Assembly: GCA_047971685.1 (NCBI GenBank)
Contig: JBKDZW010000195.1
Location: 1 to 5,827, forward strand
Direction: 5' to 3'
Origin: JAJXWB01 sp047971685
GTDB taxonomy: Bacteria > Pseudomonadota > Alphaproteobacteria > Rhizobiales > Beijerinckiaceae
DNA: 5,827 bases
Part shown: piece after piece, positions 1-5,432 of the stretch
How positions within the stretch are numbered: the first letter of the stretch is position 1
How the letters are laid out: each line of letters begins with the position of its first letter
Made by a program: the position numbers and the translations under genes
Notes under the pieces: model-generated
What the model was told of the DNA's origin: nothing
The model's input: only the letters and a program-made list of their open reading frames with translations
The model's database searches: none

Positions 1-1
1 C

Positions 2-295
2 GCAGCCCTGCCCGAGGAGACGCGCGTTTATTGCGGCCACGAATATACGCTCGGCAACGCGAAATTCGCGGTGACGGTCGATCCCGGCAATGTCGAACTC
101 GCGCGGCGCGCGACGGAAATTTCCGCCATGCGGGCGGCCGGCCAGTATACGCTGCCGACGACCCTCGGGCTGGAGCTTGCCACCACTCCGTTTCTGCGCG
201 CCGACGATCCCGGCGTGCAAGCGGCGGTCGGCATGGCCGGCAAGCCGGCGGCGGAGGTGTTCACGGAATTGCGCGAGCGGAAAAACCGGGGTTAG
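2..295 (+). CDS. gloB: Hydroxyacylglutathione hydrolase (glyoxalase II), C-terminal part
   Basis: Partial gene: the reading frame is open from the window edge and ends at TAG 293-295, giving 97 visible codons. Glyoxalase II hydrolyses S-D-lactoylglutathione to D-lactate and glutathione, the second step of cytosolic methylglyoxal detoxification. The visible part opens with LPEETRVYCGHEYT. In this motif the His of CGHEY is the last metal ligand of the binuclear metallo-beta-lactamase site, and the following Tyr contacts glutathione in family structures. The rest is the helical glutathione-binding C-terminal domain, including LPTTLGLE and the PFLRAD segment. The upstream metal motif (THxHxDH) lies outside the window. 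The gene converges with the DUF1674 gene at 454-690. The stop codon is shared with the start of a palindromic repeat, so the mRNA would carry the hairpin immediately after the coding sequence. The family assignment is firm. Confidence 0.93.
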   Translation, partial: AALPEETRVYCGHEYTLGNAKFAVTVDPGNVELARRATEISAMRAAGQYTLPTTLGLELATTPFLRADDPGVQAAVGMAGKPAAEVFTELRERKNRG

Positions 296-343
296 AGCGC
301 GTTCAGCAAAAGTGTGAGCGGTTTTGCGTCCGAACGCGCGATA
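295..343 (+). repeat. 49-bp hairpin repeat, copy 1
   Basis: This copy is identical over 49 bases to the one at 357-405. It folds into a nested hairpin. The outer 8-bp stem pairs GCGCGTTC (297-304) with GAACGCGC (332-339). The inner 6-bp stem pairs GCAAAA (306-311) with TTTTGC (322-327) around a 10-base loop. The repeat is preceded by TA, and that TA plus its first G form the gloB stop codon. It resembles the intergenic REP-like palindromes common in Hyphomicrobiales; that family link is from general knowledge, not a search. There is no T-run of the kind expected for a classical intrinsic terminator, but its place between convergent genes suggests a role in 3'-end formation. Confidence 0.85.
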
Positions 344-356
344 GCTTGAAGAACCT

Positions 357-405
357 GAGCGCGTTCAGCAAAAGTGTGAGCGGTTTTGCGTCCGAACGCG
401 CGATA
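357..405 (+). repeat. 49-bp hairpin repeat, copy 2
   Basis: Second perfect copy, 62 bp downstream of copy 1 with a 13-bp spacer (344-356). It has the same nested hairpin: outer stem 359-366 with 394-401, inner stem 368-373 with 384-389. The lack of any difference between copies suggests a recent tandem duplication or gene conversion. The following bases 406-453 are AT-richer and lead into the 3' end of the DUF1674 gene; I see no gene or T-tract terminator there. Confidence 0.85.
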
Positions 406-453
406 ATCAAAAACCCAAGCACATGAAGCGAATGGGAATTCGCCGAAATTTCT

Positions 454-690
454 TCAAAAATCGACTGCTATTCCCTTGTTTTCCCAATCGCCGTAGCGCA
501 CGGGCTCCGGTCCGTCGCGCCCGCCGATTTCTTTTTCGCGGCTGTTTTCGCGCGCCGCCTTGCGACGTTCCTCGGCCTCGGCCAGCGCGCGCAACGCTTC
601 CGGGGTCAGGTTGCGCCGGGGCGGCGCGGCGTCCGGCTCCGGCGGGGAGGGGTGAGAGCCCGCCGGTCCGTTCTTCGGTTCATTCGTCAT
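454..690 (-). CDS. DUF1674 / SDHAF4-like small protein
   Basis: A 78-residue protein. Its C-terminus carries the DUF1674 signature: EIGGRDGPEPVRYGDWE at residues 54-70, followed by NKG and a terminal Asp-Phe. The family includes eukaryotic SDHAF4, which binds the flavinylated succinate dehydrogenase subunit SdhA and promotes complex II assembly; the bacterial role is inferred from that homology. Residues 1-30 are low-complexity and rich in Pro, Asn and Ala. Residues 31-53 form a charged, probably helical segment. The length suits the family. The frame could begin at an ATG at 750, but those 20 extra residues are encoded by a degenerate tandem repeat, so I chose the ATG at 690, which begins MTNEPKNG. 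The ribosome-binding site is weak. The gene is convergent with gloB and divergent from htpX. Family call firm, function moderate. Confidence 0.9.
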   Translation of the reverse strand: MTNEPKNGPAGSHPSPPEPDAAPPRRNLTPEALRALAEAEERRKAARENSREKEIGGRDGPEPVRYGDWENKGIAVDF

Positions 691-701
691 TGGCTTGTCC
701 C

Positions 702-760
702 GCAAAGTCTTGCCTCGCAAAAGCATGTCTTGCAAAAGCATGCCTTGCAAAATTGCCTTG
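702..760. repeat. Degenerate ~15-bp tandem repeat upstream of the DUF1674 gene
   Basis: Four successive units begin at 702, 717, 732 and 747. Each starts with GCAAA and ends in a variant of CTT or CTC. Units 2 and 3 (GCAAAAGCATG followed by TCTT or CCTT) differ at one base. Unit 4 is two bases shorter. The block sits 12-70 bp before the chosen start codon of the DUF1674 gene, in its probable 5' untranslated or promoter region. It creates spurious repetitive peptides in both strands' frames. Its function is unknown. Confidence 0.7.
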
Positions 761-907
761 CCTCACGAACTTGTGCGTTCGGCGCCGCGCATCTGCATGC
801 AGTCTGTGCATTTTACTCTTTTCGCGCGCCTTGCACATCACGGCGCCTCATTCCCACATTAGCCAGTGACGCTCGCCCACATCAGCAAGAAGGGCCTGCG
901 TAAATCG

Positions 908-923
908 GCGAGCAATCGCTCGC
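908..923 (+). other. Small hairpin in the htpX leader
   Basis: GCGAGC (908-913) and GCTCGC (918-923) form a perfect 6-bp GC-rich stem with a 4-base loop AATC. It lies 19 bases upstream of the Shine-Dalgarno sequence of htpX. It overlaps the second of two direct repeats of the form GCTCGC...CACATCAG (871-885 and 918-930). A role in expression is possible but unproven; it is not followed by a T-run, so it is not a terminator. Confidence 0.4.
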
Positions 924-942
924 ACATCAGCCGTTGGCGGCC

Positions 943-949
943 GGAGGGG
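943..949 (+). promoter_or_regulatory. Shine-Dalgarno sequence of htpX
   Basis: GGAGGGG ends six bases before the ATG at 956 and directly abuts the ATG at 950. The spacing therefore selects 956 as the start and argues against both 950 and the in-frame ATG at 866. Confidence 0.8.
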
Positions 950-955
950 ATGCAG

Positions 956-2008
956 ATGAATTTCATGCGCACGGCGATGCTGCTCGCGGGCATGACGGCC
1001 TTGTTCATGATCGTGGGTCTGGCGCTCGGCGGCCGTTCGGGCATGATGATGGCGCTTGTCTTCGCCGTGGGCGCAAATCTCTTTGCCTTCTGGAATTCCG
1101 ACCGCATGGCGCTTGCCTCGGTCGATGCGCATGAGGTGGACCGTACAAGCGCGCCCGACCTGGTGGAGGATGTCGCCTGGCTTGCGCAACGGGCCGGCCT
1201 GCCCATGCCGCGCGTCTATATCGTCAATTCCGATCAGCCCAACGCTTTCGCCACCGGGCGCGATCCCGCTCATGCCGCAATCGCCGTCAATTCTGGCCTG
1301 ATGCATCTCCTGTCGCGCGAGGAACGGCTTGGCGTGCTTGCTCACGAAATGGCGCATATCAAGCACCGCGACACGCTGACCATGACGATTGCGGCGACCC
1401 TTGCCGGCGCGATTTCCTCGATTGCGACCTGGGGGATGTTCCTTGGCGGCGGGCGGCGCGAGGGCGGGCCGGGCCCCATCGCCTCGATAGCGCTCGCCAT
1501 TCTTGCGCCCATGGCGGCCATGATCGTGCAGATGGCGGTCAGCCGGTCGCGCGAATATGTGGCGGACGAGACCGGCGGACAGCTTGCCGGCAATCCGCTG
1601 TGGCTTGCTTCGGCGCTGTCGAAACTGTCGGAGGGCGCGGCTGCGGTTCCCGACGCCGCAGTCGAGAACAGGCCGGCGATGGCGCATATGTTCATCGTCA
1701 ATCCGTTGGCGGGCGGCCCGCGCGACAATCTCTTCTCCACCCATCCCGACATGCAGAACCGGATCGACGCGCTGGTTGCGCAGGCGCGCGCGATGGGAAT
1801 ATCCATGGCGCCCCAGTCTCGGCCGCAGCCGGACCCGGCGCCTGCCGGCGGCTGGTCGCCGTTCCGCACGGCCAGGCCGGAGGCGCCGGCCGCATCGGGC
1901 GGGTTTCTTGGCGGCGCGGGAATTGCGCGGGCAGGACCAGACGATGAGGCAGGCCAGGGACCATGGGGCAGGACAGGACGCTCCGATCCGCCAAATCCAT
2001 GGGGATAA
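956..2008 (+). CDS. htpX: HtpX, membrane zinc metalloprotease (M48 family)
   Basis: A 350-residue protein. HtpX is an inner-membrane endopeptidase, active on the cytoplasmic side, that degrades damaged membrane proteins and complements FtsH. Two hydrophobic segments lie at about residues 4-22 and 28-47. The zinc motif HEMAH is at 130-134, preceded by LGVLA and followed by IKHRDTLT. Two more hydrophobic segments follow at about 143-165 and 175-196. SREYVADE contains the third zinc ligand, Glu200, and FSTHP at 260-264 is a further family motif. The start at 956 (MNFMRTAMLL) has a strong Shine-Dalgarno site and matches the usual hydrophobic N-terminus; a longer frame from 866 adds 30 residues with no family resemblance. 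After about residue 283 the protein continues into a Pro/Gly-rich tail ending in two PWG triplets, which makes it somewhat longer than the ~290-residue enterobacterial protein. It is 30 bp upstream of rsmB and probably in one operon with it. Confidence 0.95.
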   Translation: MNFMRTAMLLAGMTALFMIVGLALGGRSGMMMALVFAVGANLFAFWNSDRMALASVDAHEVDRTSAPDLVEDVAWLAQRAGLPMPRVYIVNSDQPNAFATGRDPAHAAIAVNSGLMHLLSREERLGVLAHEMAHIKHRDTLTMTIAATLAGAISSIATWGMFLGGGRREGGPGPIASIALAILAPMAAMIVQMAVSRSREYVADETGGQLAGNPLWLASALSKLSEGAAAVPDAAVENRPAMAHMFIVNPLAGGPRDNLFSTHPDMQNRIDALVAQARAMGISMAPQSRPQPDPAPAGGWSPFRTARPEAPAASGGFLGGAGIARAGPDDEAGQGPWGRTGRSDPPNPWG

Positions 2009-2038
2009 AACTGAAAAGCCGCCCGTTTTCGCGTAACA

Positions 2039-3466
2039 ATGGATAGTGAATTTGACTTCGATTCGATTTCAGGCGGTGAAGCCGTGAAGCGCGCTTCTGG
2101 AAGAATGTCTGCACTCCGTCCCACGGACGCCGACCGCGAGGCCGCGATAGCTGCGGTGCCCGGCCTGCGCGCGCGCATCGCCGCCCAGCAGGTGATTTCG
2201 GACGTGATCGCCAGCGGGCATGCGCTCGACGACAGGTTTTCGCCCGCCGCCATACCTAATCGCGTTCTCGGGCTCGATGCGCGCGACAGGGCGCTGGTGC
2301 GCTCGATCGCGACTGTCGCCGTGCGGCGTCTGGGCGCGATCCGGCGCACGCTCACGCGACTGCTCGATCGCGGCATGCCGCGCAACGCCGGGCAGTTCGA
2401 GTGGATCGCCATAGGCGCTCTGGCGCAGATCCTGTTCATGGAGGCGCCCGATCACGCCGCCGTCGATCTGGCGGTGCGCGCGGCCAAGTCCGACGCCAAG
2501 ACCGCCGGCTACGCCGGCCTGCTCAACGCCATTCTGCGCTCCGCCATCCGTGAGCGCGACGCCCTGCTCGCCGATCTCGATCCGCTCGCCGACGAGACGC
2601 CGGGCTGGCTTGCCCAGCGCTGGCGGCGTTCCTGGGGCGAGGAGCGCGCGCGCGCCATTGCGGCCGCCCATCTGCGCGAACCCACGCTCGATGTTTCCGT
2701 GCGCGAGGACGCAGCCGCCTGGGCCGAAAAACTCGGCGGCAAGCTTCTGCCGACGGGTTCTGTGCGCATCGCCGGCCATACGCCGGTGCCGGAAATGGCC
2801 GGCTTCGACGAGGGGCAATGGTGGGTGCAGGACGCAGCCGCAGCCCTGCCCGCGCGTCTTCTGCGCTTTGCGCCGGGCGCCCGTGTGCTCGATCTCTGCG
2901 CTGCGCCCGGCGGCAAGACCGCCCAGCTTGCCGCCGCCGGCGCGCAGGTGACCGCGCTCGACCGTTCGGCCGAAAGGCTCAAGCAATTGTCCGCCAATCT
3001 CGAACGGCTTGGCCTGCATGCCGACATTGTGGTTGCGGACGCAGCTTCCTGGACGGCCGAGCCCTTCGACGCCGTGCTGGTCGATCCGCCCTGTTCGGCC
3101 ACCGGCACGATCCGCCGCCATCCCGATGTGCAATGGACCAAAAAACCCGGCGACATTGACCAGCTTGCCGCGCTTCAGACGAAAATTCTGGAACAGGCCG
3201 CAAAACTGGTGAAGTCTGGCGGCCATCTCGTCTATTGCGTCTGCTCGATCGAGCCGGAGGAGGGCGAGGCCCGGATATCGGCGTTGCTGCGCCGCAATCC
3301 CGATTTCCGGCGCGTGCCGATAGCGGAGGGCGAATGCGGGTTGAGCGCGGAATTTCTGACCGGCGAGGGTGATCTGCGGACCTTGCCATGTCATTGGCCG
3401 GACCCTGATCCGCGCATGGCGGGGCTCGATGGTTTTTTCGCTGCGCGCTTGCAACGTCAAGGTTAA
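2039..3466 (+). CDS. rsmB: 16S rRNA (cytosine-C5) methyltransferase, RsmB/NOP family
   Basis: Up to 475 residues. RsmB uses S-adenosylmethionine to methylate C967 of 16S rRNA (E. coli numbering) before 30S assembly. Residues about 30-165 form the NusB-like RNA-binding domain; the Rossmann methyltransferase domain follows. Visible motifs are LDLCAAPGGKT (284-294, SAM binding), VDPPCSATG (348-356, with Cys352 of motif IV) and VYCVCS (398-403, with Cys402 as the catalytic nucleophile of motif VI). The last reads VCS where TCS is more usual. IRRHPDVQW between motifs IV and VI is typical of the family. The start is uncertain: ATG 2039 has no Shine-Dalgarno site, GTG 2084 follows AGGCGG at good spacing, and ATG 2105 has GGAAG almost touching it. 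Homology begins only near residue 30, so it cannot decide. The paralogue RsmF is less likely because the N-terminal NusB-like domain is present. Confidence 0.92.
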   Translation: MDSEFDFDSISGGEAVKRASGRMSALRPTDADREAAIAAVPGLRARIAAQQVISDVIASGHALDDRFSPAAIPNRVLGLDARDRALVRSIATVAVRRLGAIRRTLTRLLDRGMPRNAGQFEWIAIGALAQILFMEAPDHAAVDLAVRAAKSDAKTAGYAGLLNAILRSAIRERDALLADLDPLADETPGWLAQRWRRSWGEERARAIAAAHLREPTLDVSVREDAAAWAEKLGGKLLPTGSVRIAGHTPVPEMAGFDEGQWWVQDAAAALPARLLRFAPGARVLDLCAAPGGKTAQLAAAGAQVTALDRSAERLKQLSANLERLGLHADIVVADAASWTAEPFDAVLVDPPCSATGTIRRHPDVQWTKKPGDIDQLAALQTKILEQAAKLVKSGGHLVYCVCSIEPEEGEARISALLRRNPDFRRVPIAEGECGLSAEFLTGEGDLRTLPCHWPDPDPRMAGLDGFFAARLQRQG

Positions 3467-3537
3467 TAGAGCCTAAACCATCGCAAGACATCATTGGCCC
3501 AGCTTGAGCGGCGGCCGGCGAGCGTTCGCTGACGGCG

Positions 3538-3543
3538 GGAGGG
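3538..3543 (+). promoter_or_regulatory. Strong Shine-Dalgarno sequence upstream of the heparinase-like gene
   Basis: GGAGGG is the best ribosome-binding sequence in the 126-bp gap after rsmB, but it lies 49 bases before the ATG at 3593. It is four bases upstream of CTG 3548, which is in frame with the heparinase-like gene and has no stop between it and the ATG. By contrast, GGAG at 3573-3576 is 16 bases from the ATG, too far for efficient use. This suggests that translation may begin at 3548. Confidence 0.5.
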
Positions 3544-3592
3544 TCACCTGACAGGCGCAGAACTAGCGGAACGGAGCAAACTCGCTGCGATC

Positions 3593-5239
3593 ATGGCGCG
3601 GCGCTACGTTTCCCGTTGCAGGCGCGCGCTGACCGCGCCGTTGCGGGCGTTCGGCCGCATGCGCGTGCGCGCGCCCGAGCGCCTGCTGATTGCGCCGCAG
3701 GACATTCGCACCGCCGACGCCACCCGCGCCGAAGATATTTATGCCGGCTATTTCGCCTTTGGCGGGCGCATCGTGAACACGCAGGGGCGTTCGCCCTTCG
3801 ACATTCATCCGTCGTCGGCGGAATGGGCGCGTGTGCTCAATGGCTTTGGCTGGTTGCGGCATTTGCGCGCGGCGGAGACCAATCTTGCCCGCGTCAACGC
3901 GCGCGCGCTGGTCGACGATTATCTTGTCTCCGCCAGCCGGCGCCCCGCCGAGCCGTTTTCGGCGGCCATCACCGCGCGCCGCATCCTGTCCTGGCTCAGC
4001 CAGTCGACATTGCTGCTCGAAGGCGCGGAGGCCGATTTCTACTACCGTTTCCTGCGCGCGCTTGCCCGCGACGCCGCCCAGTTGCAGGATGCGCTGGGAG
4101 AAACGATGGGGCTGCCGCGCCTGTCGGCGACGATTGCTCTTGCGGCCTACGCCATGTGCGCCGACACGCCGGCGCGCTTCCAGACGCGCGCCAGCGCCCA
4201 GCTCGCCGAAGCCATAGAGGCGCAACTCCTGCCCGATGGCGGCCATATCAGCCGCAATCCGCAAACGCTGGTCGATCTGCTGCTCGATTTCCTGCCATTG
4301 CGACAGGCCTATGTCGCGCGCGGGGCGCCGCCGCCGCCGGCGCTGCTCAACGCCATCGACCGAATCATTCCCGCGCTGCGTCTGTTGCGCCATGGCGACA
4401 GTTCGCTCGCCCTGTTCAATGGCATGGGCGTGACGGCGCCCGACCGGCTGGCGACCGTGCTGCACTACGATGATTCGCGCGGCGAGGCGCCGATGAGCGC
4501 CCCCCATTCGGGCTATCAGCGGATGGAAGCCGGCGAGACCCTTGTCATTGTCGACGCCGGCCCACCTCCGCCCGGCCCGTTCTCGCTGGAAGCGCATGCG
4601 GGCTGCCTGTCGTTCGAGCTGTCCAGCGGATTGCAACGCATCGTGGTCAATTGCGGTGCGCCTGTCGTCGGCGGCGCGTCCGCGCGCGAGGCCGCACGCC
4701 AGACGGCGGCCCATTCCACGCTCGTCATCGACGATGTTTCTTCCTGCCGGATCGCCTCCGGGGCCGGCCTGGAGAGAATCGTCGCCGGTCAGATCGTCGC
4801 CGGTCCGCGCGAAGTCGGCATGCAGCGGGACGCGCTCGACGAAGGCGTCATTCTCGATCTTTCGCACGACGGCTATTCGCAGCGCTTCGGCCTCGTGCAC
4901 AAGCGGCGGATCGCCCTGAAATCCGACGGCGCGCAGCTTATCGGCGAGGACAGGCTCGTTTCCGTCGGCGCGCCCGGCCAGGAACAGGCCCAGGCTTTTA
5001 CGTTGCGCTTTCATCTGCACCCTTCCGCAGTCGCCATGCGCGCCGGCGAGGATACGACCATCATGCTCGAATTGTCCGATGGCGAGCGCTGGATGTTCGA
5101 CGCCGGCGGTCTGGCGGTCGGCGTGGAGGAAAGCGTCTTTTTCGCAAGCCCGGACGGCGCGCGCGCCTGCCAGCAGATTGTGGTGAGCGGCGCAGCCGAC
5201 GCCACGGTCGAGGTGCAATGGGCTTTTTCGCGAGTCTAG
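3593..5239 (+). CDS. Heparinase II/III family protein
   Basis: 548 residues from ATG 3593. This is the heparinase II/III-like protein often found after rsmB in Hyphomicrobiales. Its fold resembles polysaccharide lyases, with an N-terminal alpha/alpha toroid and a C-terminal beta-sandwich, but its substrate is unknown. Supporting segments are GFGWLRHLRA (84-93), DGGHISRNPQ (215-224), PHSGYQRM (304-311, with His and Tyr suited to the catalytic cleft) and EAHAGCLSFEL (333-343), followed by RIVVNCG at the start of the beta-rich domain. No signal peptide is visible, so secretion by the Sec route is not supported. The start is doubtful: the ATG lacks a Shine-Dalgarno site, and the frame is open upstream to CTG 3548, adding 15 residues (LTGAELAERSKLAAI). 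As I recall, homologues carry a similar RxxLxxLMAR segment, which would make this Met internal. The TAG stop is formed by the first bases of a palindromic repeat. Confidence 0.9.
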   Translation: MARRYVSRCRRALTAPLRAFGRMRVRAPERLLIAPQDIRTADATRAEDIYAGYFAFGGRIVNTQGRSPFDIHPSSAEWARVLNGFGWLRHLRAAETNLARVNARALVDDYLVSASRRPAEPFSAAITARRILSWLSQSTLLLEGAEADFYYRFLRALARDAAQLQDALGETMGLPRLSATIALAAYAMCADTPARFQTRASAQLAEAIEAQLLPDGGHISRNPQTLVDLLLDFLPLRQAYVARGAPPPPALLNAIDRIIPALRLLRHGDSSLALFNGMGVTAPDRLATVLHYDDSRGEAPMSAPHSGYQRMEAGETLVIVDAGPPPPGPFSLEAHAGCLSFELSSGLQRIVVNCGAPVVGGASAREAARQTAAHSTLVIDDVSSCRIASGAGLERIVAGQIVAGPREVGMQRDALDEGVILDLSHDGYSQRFGLVHKRRIALKSDGAQLIGEDRLVSVGAPGQEQAQAFTLRFHLHPSAVAMRAGEDTTIMLELSDGERWMFDAGGLAVGVEESVFFASPDGARACQQIVVSGAADATVEVQWAFSRV

Positions 5240-5341
5240 AGCGGTTCCGCTTTTCATTGAATCGTTGCAACGCGCTAATTATTTGATTTTACGTAATTTT
5301 GGACGCAAAACCGGTATCTGCTTTTGCTGGAATTTCTCTAG
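5236..5341. repeat. ~106-bp imperfect palindromic intergenic repeat, Bru-RS-like
   Basis: The element is bounded by CTAG at both ends (5236-5239 and 5338-5341), with TAGAG at one end and CTCTA at the other. The left part can fold by pairing AGCG-GTT (5240-5246) with AACGCGCT (5269-5276), leaving one bulged base. The centre contains the palindrome TTACGTAA (5289-5296). The right part pairs GCAAAA (5305-5310) with TTTTGC (5322-5327). Size, ends and location match my knowledge of the ~103-105-bp Bru-RS palindromes of Brucella, known targets of IS711, and of similar elements in related genera; identity by alignment was not tested. It lies between two convergent genes. Bases 5342-5432 beyond it show no gene or clear terminator. 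Confidence 0.75.
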
Positions 5342-5432
5342 TCGCGCATGTTCGCAGTTAAGGGGCCGGGAGCGGAAGAGCGGGTAAATGCCGGGGCGAA
5401 CGCCAGCCCGAGATCTGTCATGCCGCAATGTC

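Larger units (their letters stand above)
691..955. promoter_or_regulatory. Divergent intergenic region between the DUF1674 gene and htpX
   Basis: These 265 bp separate the divergently transcribed DUF1674 gene and htpX, so promoters for both should lie here. On the minus strand TAAAAT (complement of 810-815) is a plausible -10 element, but no convincing -35 accompanies it. On the plus strand CTTGCA at 830-835 and CCCACAT at 853-859 faintly resemble a heat-shock (sigma-32) promoter, but the 17-base spacing is longer than expected. A 10-bp palindrome CTGCATGCAG lies at 793-802. None of these is strong enough to call individually. Confidence 0.4.

Noticed and set aside
295..405. Possible CRISPR array
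   Set aside because: Only two repeats, a 13-bp spacer, 49-bp units with extensive self-pairing and no cas genes nearby; a palindromic intergenic repeat explains it better.
31..426. 131-residue plus-strand frame running through gloB and the repeats
   Set aside because: It is an alternate frame of gloB continued through the 49-bp repeats and has no family resemblance.
830..859. Sigma-32 promoter for htpX (CTTGCA and CCCACAT)
   Set aside because: The spacing is longer than expected and both elements deviate from consensus, so it is not called as a feature.
423..869. 148-residue plus-strand frame containing a CLAKACLAKACLAK repeat
   Set aside because: It is antisense to the DUF1674 gene, and the peptide repeat only reflects the 15-bp DNA tandem repeat.
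866..955. 30-residue N-terminal extension of HtpX from ATG 866
   Set aside because: No Shine-Dalgarno site, polar sequence before a hydrophobic N-terminus, and a strong site correctly spaced for ATG 956.
848..1744. 298-residue minus-strand frame rich in His and Arg
   Set aside because: It lies opposite htpX and the His/Arg richness comes from complementing its codons; no recognisable domain.
2069..3460. 463-residue open frame on the minus strand
   Set aside because: It is antisense to rsmB, whose motifs are unambiguous, and has the composition of a GC-rich shadow frame.
3510..3535. Short inverted repeat AGCG-TT-CGCT after rsmB
   Set aside because: The stem is only four bases, with no T-run; such structures are expected by chance in this GC-rich DNA.
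3563..5257. 564-residue open frame on the minus strand, longer than the gene it overlaps
   Set aside because: It is fully antisense to the heparinase-like gene, is dominated by Arg, Gly and Ala, and shows no family motif. High GC at third codon positions suppresses stops on the opposite strand.
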